Source: Chryseobacterium cucumeris (GTDB taxonomy: Bacteria; Bacteroidota; Bacteroidia; Flavobacteriales; Weeksellaceae). From it: a stretch of 64,000 bases of DNA. Of the stretch, positions 44,442 through 51,200 are shown one piece after another (positions within the stretch are counted from its first letter, which is position 1; each line of letters starts with the position of its first letter). Under the pieces are notes generated by a model, which had not been told where the DNA came from, did no database searches, and worked only from the letters and a program-made list of their open reading frames with translations. The stretch covers positions 3,844,001 to 3,908,000 of the forward strand of contig NZ_CP068760.1 of NCBI RefSeq assembly GCF_016775705.1, written 5' to 3'. A program made the position numbers and the translations under genes.

Positions 44442-44642
44442 CTAAAGCTTATCCAATGGAAGGACCCGCTTGCCCCCTACGACCCAGAAACCACCTCCTT
44501 CCTGTCCATACTCTTCTTCGTACCATTTTTCAGGGTTTATTTTGATTAAATCCCAAAAATTTAAAAGATGGCCATTTAAATCTTTTTCTGTTGAATAAAT
44601 CTTTTCAAAAATTTCTTCAATGGATATTGGAGTCCAGATCAT
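44442..44642 (-). CDS. Small hypothetical protein
   Basis: This 66-residue protein (MIWTPISIEEIFEKIY...) has no signal peptide or known motif; its C-terminus is Gly-rich with EEYGQEGGGFWVVGGKRVLPL. It has its own terminators on both sides, which supports a real short gene. I recognise it only as a hypothetical. Confidence 0.6.
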   Translation of the reverse strand: MIWTPISIEEIFEKIYSTEKDLNGHLLNFWDLIKINPEKWYEEEYGQEGGGFWVVGGKRVLPLDKL

Positions 44643-44676
44643 GATTATATAAAAGTTAATAACTCGAAATTAATAA

Positions 44677-44712
44677 AAAAAGACGAATTCACTTCGTAAA
44701 TTCGTCTTTTTC
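44677..44712. terminator. Bidirectional terminator between two minus-strand genes
   Basis: AAAAAGACGAATT and AATTCGTCTTTTT form a perfect stem around a nine-base loop with flanking A and T runs. It ends the dehydrogenase transcript. Confidence 0.9.
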
Positions 44713-44732
44713 TCTTTTTTATACTGCTTAGC

Positions 44733-45662
44733 TTAACAATGTGAAGCTACAATCTTATCTACAATAAACTGAGCCAGTTTTTCTTTACTTTGATGGGTCC
44801 ATCCGGCAATGTGGGGTGTAACAATGGCTTTTTCTGATTCAAGAAGATATTTCAGATCTTCATTTTCTGATTCAATGTTCTCGAAAGAAGATTTTTCATA
44901 TTCCAAAACATCCAGACATGCACCTTTTACTTTCCCTGATTTCAATGCTTGTACTAAACTTTTAGTTTCTACATTTTTTCCTCTTGCCGTATTGACAAAA
45001 TAAAAATCGTTTTTCATCTCTGCAATGAAAGCTTCGTCAATAAGATAGTGGGTTTCTGAAGTTAAAGGAATATGCAGGCTTACGACCTCTGCAGACTGTT
45101 TCAGTTCTTCCAGTGAGACCTGTGTTGCATATTCATCTGAACGATCAGGAAGAATATCGTGGAAAATCACCTTACATCCGAACCCTGAAAGTCTTTTTGC
45201 AGTAGCTTTTCCCATGTTACCATAGCCAATCAATCCCACTGTTTTTCCCAACAGCTCATCTCCTCTGTTTTCTTCACGTTTCCAGATTCCATTTTTCACC
45301 TCCTGGGAAGCAATAAAAAGTCTGTTCATAATTACCAGAAGCATTCCCACAACGTGTTCGGCCACGGAATCTCTGTTTCCTTCAGGAGAATTGATCAATT
45401 GAATTCCCAGTTTTTCAGCAACAGGGATATCAATATTTTCCATTCCGGCCCCTACTCTTGCAATGAACTTCAGATTCTTCCCTTTCTCCAGAAAATTCCG
45501 GTCTAATGGAATACGGCTTCTGATGATAATTCCGTCGTAGTTCTCAATTTTATCGCAAACCTCATCATAAGACGATGTAAAATCCTCTTCCAGGATAAAA
45601 TTTTTAGCCAAAAGCTGTTCAGTGATGAGAGGATGGTTTTTATCTAAAAGAAGTATTTTCAT
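44733..45662 (-). CDS. D-2-hydroxyacid dehydrogenase (phosphoglycerate dehydrogenase-like)
   Basis: This 309-residue protein has the NAD motif VGLIGYGNMGKA, the catalytic Arg-Glu-His pattern (FVNTARGKNV, LDVLEYE, TPHIAGWT) and the N-terminal fold of the family. It lacks the C-terminal ACT regulatory domain of long SerA forms. It probably reduces or oxidises a 2-hydroxyacid such as 3-phosphoglycerate, but the substrate cannot be fixed from sequence alone. Confidence 0.92.
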   Translation of the reverse strand: MKILLLDKNHPLITEQLLAKNFILEEDFTSSYDEVCDKIENYDGIIIRSRIPLDRNFLEKGKNLKFIARVGAGMENIDIPVAEKLGIQLINSPEGNRDSVAEHVVGMLLVIMNRLFIASQEVKNGIWKREENRGDELLGKTVGLIGYGNMGKATAKRLSGFGCKVIFHDILPDRSDEYATQVSLEELKQSAEVVSLHIPLTSETHYLIDEAFIAEMKNDFYFVNTARGKNVETKSLVQALKSGKVKGACLDVLEYEKSSFENIESENEDLKYLLESEKAIVTPHIAGWTHQSKEKLAQFIVDKIVASHC

Positions 45663-45664
45663 AG

Positions 45665-45706
45665 TTTAAACACAAATGTCACTAATTTATTTCACAAATA
45701 GCACAA
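45665..45706. repeat. Left flank of the GxxExxY gene, CACAAAT-rich repeat
   Basis: AAACACAAATGTCACTAATTT and TTTCACAAATAGCACAAATT lie directly downstream of the GxxExxY stop. The same words appear inverted on the other side of that gene. Confidence 0.55.
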
Positions 45707-45707
45707 A

Positions 45708-46094
45708 TTATAAAGTACCGTTAATTACTCTCTTAACACCATTTTTAAACTGAAGTGTATTGAAGTTGATCAACATTCCAAGTTTACAATTACTTAAGCG
45801 AAGATAAGTAAGTATTTGTGCTAGATGAATATCTTGTAATGATTCTATCGATTTGATTTCTAATACAAATTTTTTCTCAATCAAAAAGTCAAGTCTATAA
45901 CCAACATCCATTTTAACCTCATCATACATTAATGGCATCGGTTTTTGTCTTTCTACAAGAATATCATGTTTACTTAATTCATAAAACAGACATTCTTCAT
46001 AAGCACTTTCCAAAAGTCCTGGTCCTAATGCCTTATGAACTATATATCCAGCTTCGTAGACTATTTTTGATATATCATTTTCTGAAATATCCAT
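45708..46094 (-). CDS. GxxExxY protein (PDDEXK-like)
   Basis: This 128-residue protein has GPGLLESAYEECLFYEL (the GxxExxY signature) and a nuclease-like core GYRLDFLIEKKFVLEIKS, matching D-ExK. The family is frequent and scattered in Bacteroidota with unknown role. Here it is squeezed between repeat-like sequence on both sides, unlike its neighbours, which suggests mobility of the unit. Confidence 0.87.
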   Translation of the reverse strand: MDISENDISKIVYEAGYIVHKALGPGLLESAYEECLFYELSKHDILVERQKPMPLMYDEVKMDVGYRLDFLIEKKFVLEIKSIESLQDIHLAQILTYLRLSNCKLGMLINFNTLQFKNGVKRVINGTL

Positions 46095-46111
46095 TTTGCT
46101 TATTTTTTTTC

Positions 46112-46180
46112 ATCTGACTGAGCACAAACCATTTGTGAAAATTTGTGCCAGCCATTTGTGTTTTTTGTGTTTTATTTCTT
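46112..46180. repeat. Right flank of the GxxExxY gene, CACAAAT-rich repeat inverted
   Basis: GCACAAACCATTTGTGAAAA, TTTGTGCCAGCCATTTGTGT and TTTTGTGTTTT read on the minus strand as AAACACAAA, CACAAAT, GCACAAATT and so on, mirroring 45665-45706. It overlaps slightly with the end of the thioesterase gene. Confidence 0.55.
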
Positions 46181-46714
46181 GTCTTTCTTAGACTCCTGTG
46201 GTTCCTGGAATAGTTTTTTAAGCTCTACAGATTCCAAAGGTTTCATTCTTCCGGAAAGGATTAATGAAAGTTCTTTTCTACGGAATGCCGCTGCAAATCT
46301 TTCTTTCTCCTCATCTGTTTCAGGAATCATTTCCGGAATAGGAATCGGACGGTTGAATTCATCTACTGCAACGAAAGTATAAATCCCGGCATTCGTATGA
46401 ACTTTCTTCTGGTTGATTGGATCATCCAACCATACATCTACATACACTTCCATGGAAGTAGAAAATGCTCTGGAAACTTTAGATTCCAGTACAACTACAC
46501 CTCCTTCCGGAATAGGGTGATTGAAAGATACGTGGTTTACTGAAGCTGTTACTACTCTTCTTTCACAGTGTCTTGCTGCTGAAATAGACGCACAACGGTC
46601 CATTTTTGCTAAAAGCTCACCACCGAAAAGGTTTCTTAAAGAGTTGGTTTCGTTCGGAAGAACGATATTGGTCATAATGGTCAGAGATTCTGACGCTTTT
46701 TTTATTTTTGCCAT
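46172..46714 (-). CDS. Hotdog-fold acyl-CoA thioesterase
   Basis: This 180-residue protein matches YciA/ACOT-type thioesterases: NSLRNLFGGELLAKMDRCASISAARH, VNHVSFNHPIPEG and a C-terminal charged tail. The family hydrolyses acyl-CoA thioesters. Its start lies 13 bases inside the end of the HU-like gene. Confidence 0.92.
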   Translation of the reverse strand: MAKIKKASESLTIMTNIVLPNETNSLRNLFGGELLAKMDRCASISAARHCERRVVTASVNHVSFNHPIPEGGVVVLESKVSRAFSTSMEVYVDVWLDDPINQKKVHTNAGIYTFVAVDEFNRPIPIPEMIPETDEEKERFAAAFRRKELSLILSGRMKPLESVELKKLFQEPQESKKDKK

Positions 46715-47454
46715 CTAGTCTTAGTGTTGTTTGGGACAGCCGGAGCAGATTGTTTTACTTTTCCGGCGGGTTTTACTAATGAATCTTTTTTCAAAGAATC
46801 TACAACGGGTGTTTGCGGAGTATGTACTTTCATCTTCACCGTATCTTTTACGATCCTATGGGTAGAAGTTTGTACGGAAACATTATTGAAAGATTTTTTT
46901 CCGAAAAGAAGTTCCTGCTGGGTAAACGCCAGGTATACAATTCCAAGAACCGGGATAATCAGAAGGAAAAGCCAAAGAATTGTTTTTTTGAATTTAAAAT
47001 CCTTTTCACGATTCACAGAAGCATTTACTTTTTCCCCGTTATTGATATCTGAAAATCTGATTTCTTCCAATCCGTAAAAATCCGGACGTCCGGATTCTAT
47101 CCTTTTTCCTTTGAAATGGGTATGTCCTTCTTCAATGAAAACGGTTCCAAGATTCTGAATGTCAAGAACCTGTTCCGCCTGAAGTTTTTTCTTCCAAAAA
47201 TCAGTCTGAATTTTAAGATCACTTCTTGAAGCTTCCAGAGACATCTGTTTTTGTTCTGCAATAAAAGCAGTAAGGTCTTCAGCCCGGACTTCATAATCTA
47301 TGGCAAATTCAATCTGGCTGGCCGGAGGCAAGATGCTTCCGTTTTCAGAATTGATAATTGCCTTAGAATTTTTCAGTGAAAACACCCCAAAGCCTGGAAC
47401 TGTGGCAGTTCCAAATTGTTTTAAGTATTCTAAAATATATGCTGAAATATTCAT
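46702..47454 (-). CDS. HU-CCDC81-like membrane protein
   Basis: This 250-residue protein has two HU-like repeats resembling the CCDC81-type prokaryotic HU domain (residues 1-130; YLKQFGTATVPGFGVF), one transmembrane helix (about 157-175) and a Lys/Pro/Val-rich tail. Bacteroidota versions often end in SPOR, but none is visible here. It may tether DNA or a protein partner to the envelope. Function is unknown. Confidence 0.82.
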   Translation of the reverse strand: MNISAYILEYLKQFGTATVPGFGVFSLKNSKAIINSENGSILPPASQIEFAIDYEVRAEDLTAFIAEQKQMSLEASRSDLKIQTDFWKKKLQAEQVLDIQNLGTVFIEEGHTHFKGKRIESGRPDFYGLEEIRFSDINNGEKVNASVNREKDFKFKKTILWLFLLIIPVLGIVYLAFTQQELLFGKKSFNNVSVQTSTHRIVKDTVKMKVHTPQTPVVDSLKKDSLVKPAGKVKQSAPAVPNNTKTRWQK

Positions 47455-47509
47455 TTGGCAGCAAATTTATAACTTTTTCGGGACTTTTTGTAATATTTAA
47501 TGGATATAA

Positions 47510-47533
47510 AAAAGACTGCCGGAACAGTCTTTT
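47510..47533 (-). terminator. Terminator of the TPP-controlled receptor gene
   Basis: AAAAGACTG and CAGTCTTTT form a nine-base stem around a six-base loop, followed on the minus strand by a T run. Confidence 0.8.
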
Positions 47534-47630
47534 GATTATTCTGTATTAAAACAGATATACTGTTATTTAAACTGCTTTTTTTAAGTTTAAAAATGGTAAA
47601 TCTACTAAAAAGCCAACACCGATTTGTCGA

Positions 47631-49766
47631 TTACTGAATTTTCCAACTTACTCCAAACATAAAGTTCGTTCCTGCCTGTGAAAAATAATAAGGCTGCCCA
47701 TCATAAACAGATCCGTTATTAACATATTTCTTATTGAACAAGTTATTCACCAACAGCTTCAATGCAATTTCATTATTGGCAATTTTAAACTGGTACTGAG
47801 CATTGAAATCTGTAAGAAAATAATCTTTAAGCTGCAGATTGGCATCTTCGGTATTATCCAGATATTGTTTTCCAACATACTGATTCATTAAAGCAAACTG
47901 GAAATTTTTTGTAGGACTGAATTTCAAGCCTAAATTGGCTATAACATTCGGAGAAAATGAAATCTGAGTATTTCCAAGGCTTTTAGGAACATCACCATTC
48001 TGAATATTAAAATCCTGGTTTCTGTTCTGGCTTAATGTTACGTTACCGGAAACCTCCCATTGTTTGGATAATTTTGCCAAAGCACCGACCTCAATACCTC
48101 TTCTGTAGCTCTTCCCTGAATTTGTTCTGATAAATGCCCCTACATTATTAAGTTCTCCGTTTAGAACCAATTGGTTCACATAATACATATAATACACATT
48201 CGCAGTAAAAGAAACAATTCCGAACTGTTTTTCAAAACCGGCTTCAATATCGTGAAGTTTTTCGGCTTTCACATCGTTATTAGCCATCAGGTCATCTCTG
48301 TTGGGTTCACGATGGGCGTGGGCGTAGGAAAGGAATATTTTACCTCCGTCAATTCTGTAATTTACTCCGGCTTTTGGATTAAAGAACAGCCAGTTTTTAC
48401 TTAAATCTGCTCCTTCACCATCACCAACCGTCAGAATCTTTGTGTTGTAATTGATTTTTCTGAGCTGCAAATCACCAAAGAATTCAAAATTATCCAATCT
48501 TAGTAAAGCTTTTGCAAAACCAGACACTTCATTCTTTACAGAGCGGTTTCTATAATATTCGCTTTCATCAATCAGAGGGAAAAACACACCGGTAACATTT
48601 CCATAGTGTCTTCCGTAATACTGATTGACCACAGCTCCAAAGTTCAGATCGAGATTTTCAAATTTCCCGTAAAGTGTTGAAACCATTCCGTAGAAATCAT
48701 TATTCAGCCATTTTTTTCTGATAAAGTCTGAATATTTTATCGTTTGTCCTCCTTCTGTTATATTGGGAAGGTTATATCTTGAAAACGGATCTCCCTGCTT
48801 GTAATTTTCGTAATATCCTTTTCCTTTTGTATAGTGAAATGTGGTTTCAAGATTCCAGCGGTCGCTGAACTTCTGTTCCCACAGCAACTGATAATGATTC
48901 TGTCTGTAGTTATCCGTTTCATTATCATAGAAACTTACAATATTCTCCCAACTGGCATCGTAAATGGCCCCTGAAATATTGAATTTGGGATCAGTCTCCC
49001 AGGTTTTACGGTCAATCCCGTTCCATGCCTGATACGTTTTCTCTTTTCCACCAAAAGCCATTAAACGTAATTTCGTATTTCCTTCTTCAAATAAAGCAGT
49101 GAAATTATAAGAATGTAAGTTGGATGAAGCTCTGTCGATGTATCCGTCAGAATGAATATGAGTATATCTTCCCATCACAGAAAGTCGGTTTTTCCAGAAT
49201 TTCCCGGAACCTATTTCTGCTGAATATTTGTAAGTATTAAATGAACCGTAGCTGTCATCCGTTTTAAAATAAAATTTCTCTTCAGGATCCTTAGAAAGTA
49301 CGTTAATACTTGCTCCGAAGGCAGAAACCCCGTTATTGGAAGTTCCTACTCCCCTCTGAATGACAATCTGTGAGGCAGAACTTGTCAAATCCGGAACGTT
49401 GACAAAAAAGGTTCCCTGGCTTTCAGAGTCGTTGTATGGAACACCGTTCATCATAACATTGATGGCACTTCCTGAAACTCCACGGATTCTGAAACCGGTA
49501 TATCCTACCCCGTTTCCGGCATCTGACGTCGAAATAATGGAAGTTTGGTTTTTCAAAAGAATAGGAAGATCCTGTCCCAGATTCTTACTGTCCAGATCTT
49601 TCTGTACATTGACGATTTCCTTTGCTACCGGAAGCCTTTTGGTAAAGTTGACTGCTTCAATTTCCCTCACCTTTAGGGAATCTTTATTCTGAGCCTGTAT
49701 AAAAGCCGCAGCTCCTACGGTAAGTCCTAAAAAAAATAATCCTTTCATTCTATAAATCTTTAACAT
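47631..49766 (-). CDS. TonB-dependent receptor, probably for thiamine or a thiamine precursor
   Basis: This 711-residue receptor has a signal peptide (most likely initiating at the second ATG, 49748; the ATG at 49766 is the longer option). It has a plug domain (NVQKDLDSKNLGQDLPILLK, GFRIRGVSGSAINVMMNGVP) and a 22-strand-type barrel ending in Ile-Gln after FMFGVSW. A TPP riboswitch lies about 100 bases upstream, so expression should fall when thiamine pyrophosphate is plentiful. Such receptors are known in Bacteroidota thiamine uptake. The substrate is inferred from the riboswitch. Confidence 0.9.
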   Translation of the reverse strand: MLKIYRMKGLFFLGLTVGAAAFIQAQNKDSLKVREIEAVNFTKRLPVAKEIVNVQKDLDSKNLGQDLPILLKNQTSIISTSDAGNGVGYTGFRIRGVSGSAINVMMNGVPYNDSESQGTFFVNVPDLTSSASQIVIQRGVGTSNNGVSAFGASINVLSKDPEEKFYFKTDDSYGSFNTYKYSAEIGSGKFWKNRLSVMGRYTHIHSDGYIDRASSNLHSYNFTALFEEGNTKLRLMAFGGKEKTYQAWNGIDRKTWETDPKFNISGAIYDASWENIVSFYDNETDNYRQNHYQLLWEQKFSDRWNLETTFHYTKGKGYYENYKQGDPFSRYNLPNITEGGQTIKYSDFIRKKWLNNDFYGMVSTLYGKFENLDLNFGAVVNQYYGRHYGNVTGVFFPLIDESEYYRNRSVKNEVSGFAKALLRLDNFEFFGDLQLRKINYNTKILTVGDGEGADLSKNWLFFNPKAGVNYRIDGGKIFLSYAHAHREPNRDDLMANNDVKAEKLHDIEAGFEKQFGIVSFTANVYYMYYVNQLVLNGELNNVGAFIRTNSGKSYRRGIEVGALAKLSKQWEVSGNVTLSQNRNQDFNIQNGDVPKSLGNTQISFSPNVIANLGLKFSPTKNFQFALMNQYVGKQYLDNTEDANLQLKDYFLTDFNAQYQFKIANNEIALKLLVNNLFNKKYVNNGSVYDGQPYYFSQAGTNFMFGVSWKIQ

Positions 49767-49786
49767 TTAATGAATAAAAGGGGTTG

Positions 49787-49864
49787 AGCAATAATGTAAC
49801 AATTTTATTAATTTAACAGTCTAGCAATTGGTATATTGTTATACTGTTTCATTGGTACATTTTC
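49787..49864. repeat. Intergenic AATGTAACAAT-type repeat, copy 3
   Basis: Units AATAATGTAACAATTTT, AACAGTCTAGCAATTGG, TATATTGTTATACTG and TTTCATTGGTACATTTTC lie between the TPP riboswitch and the receptor ATG. They share most words with 12822-12912 and 11233-11302. Confidence 0.65.
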
Positions 49865-49867
49865 AAT

Positions 49868-49931
49868 TCCCTAAACAGCATTACCTGTTCCAGGTTCATT
49901 GGGTATAATCTCAGCCTGTTAAAGCACCCCT
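49868..49931 (-). ncRNA. TPP (THI-box) riboswitch
   Basis: On the minus strand the conserved THI elements appear in order: GGGGTGC, then GCTGAGA (CTGAGA at 49914-49909), ACCC, GAACCTGGAACAGGTAATGC (ACCTGG...AATGC at 49895-49878) and AGGGA. The outer GGGG and CCCT-type ends pair. TPP binding normally represses downstream thiamine genes. Here it precedes the TonB-dependent receptor. Confidence 0.95.
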
Positions 49932-49943
49932 TTATTTCAGTTG

Positions 49944-49951
49944 CAAAATTA
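49944..49951 (-). promoter_or_regulatory. -7 box of the TPP riboswitch/receptor transcript
   Basis: TAATTTTG on the minus strand fits TAnnTTTG and ends about 13 bases before the riboswitch begins. No TTG lies at the standard spacing. Confidence 0.55.
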
Positions 49952-50082
49952 CAAAAAATATATGAATTGGAATTTGGGTTTCGAGATGCGGGATAGTGGG
50001 TTGCGAGGTGCGAGATGTGGGTTGTTAGGTTGCGGGTTACGTAATTGAAAAATACTACGAAAAATAGGAGTTATCAAATGAA

Positions 50083-50132
<50 letters not shown>

Positions 50133-50138
50133 AATTAT

Positions 50139-50918
50139 TTAGTAAGTTTTGTTGTTGGCATCGATATAATAGTAATTTGAGCCGTCTTTTGTCACTTCAA
50201 ACATTTTACCCAGTTTCCAGCTGAAGTTTCTTTTAATATTGGAATATTCAAACGGAATAATCACTTTATTGTTAACATCAATAATACCGAATTTATCATT
50301 ATTGGAGGCAACAATCATCGGATTCGCAACATCATCACCCTCAAGAATAAAAAGATACTGATATTGTGGATAGATCTGATACTGTCTGTAGTCGGCGGCA
50401 TTTACAAATTTTGATTTTTCAATGATTCCATAAAAACCATTAAGGATATACGCCTGGAATAATTGTTGTTTATATTCTTCAAATTTACATTTTCCAAAAT
50501 CGGTATCTTTGAACTGATAGACTCTCTTACCAGACTTATCTATGCGGTAAGAAATCATATTTTTCTCCACCGTAGCATAGTCTTTTGTTCCAAATTTTCT
50601 CACTTTTTCATTAGGAGAATTCAGAAGGTTGCAGTCTTCATAAAAAAATACGGCAATATGATATTCCGGCTGAATAATAAATTTCCCGTTCTGATTGACA
50701 TACCCGAACTGATCTCCTTTTTTCTTAGGAATCAAAACAGGAAGATCTTTATTGATCACTACCAGATCAGCATTAGGTTTGCTGGCTGAAGCTGCTTTTT
50801 TAACCGTGCTTTTTGTTCTTTTTTTCACAGGAATTTTCTTCACAGATTTGGTCTGCGAGAAAACGAAAATCGAAATAAAAACACATAAAACATTCAGGAT
50901 ATTTTTCATATTCTCCAT
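50139..50918 (-). CDS. WG-repeat secreted protein
   Basis: This 259-residue protein has a signal peptide (about 1-21, FVFSQ), a Lys/Ala-rich linker and at least two WG-type beta repeats: DQFGYVNQNGKFIIQPEY and DKFGIIDVNNKVIIPFEY. An alternative ATG lies three codons in. WG repeats are common surface or periplasmic modules of unknown function. It stands alone between the receptor and acnB. Confidence 0.87.
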   Translation of the reverse strand: MENMKNILNVLCVFISIFVFSQTKSVKKIPVKKRTKSTVKKAASASKPNADLVVINKDLPVLIPKKKGDQFGYVNQNGKFIIQPEYHIAVFFYEDCNLLNSPNEKVRKFGTKDYATVEKNMISYRIDKSGKRVYQFKDTDFGKCKFEEYKQQLFQAYILNGFYGIIEKSKFVNAADYRQYQIYPQYQYLFILEGDDVANPMIVASNNDKFGIIDVNNKVIIPFEYSNIKRNFSWKLGKMFEVTKDGSNYYYIDANNKTY

Positions 50919-51107
50919 TTGATTACAAAAATACGACCAAAAATAGATATTATAAAATTCATATTTATAAAGAATCTAAATAATTTCATTCTTATAAAAT
51001 TGTAAAATTTCGTAATTTTGGGGACATTTTGAAATGTTTGATAATTTTAAAAAACTTTTGAAAAAGTGTGGATTATGCTGACTTTATTCGGTTAATGTTG
51101 CATCAAA

Positions 51108-51200
51108 ATGCGAGAACTCAAAATGTCATTAATTGTATTTATACACACCGGTAAAGAAAAAGCTGACCTAGCTTTAATTTTGAAAGACCTTCTATTATGA
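51108..51200 (+). CDS. Possible 30-residue leader ORF overlapping acnB
   Basis: An ATG at 51108 opens 30 codons (MRELKMSLIVFIHTGKEKAD...LLL) whose TGA overlaps the acnB ATG as ATGA. That is a layout expected of translational coupling. A -7-like TAATTTTG at 51175 inside it could instead mark a promoter, so this may be chance. The rest of the 278-base gap before acnB holds nothing else clear. Confidence 0.25.
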   Translation: MRELKMSLIVFIHTGKEKADLALILKDLLL

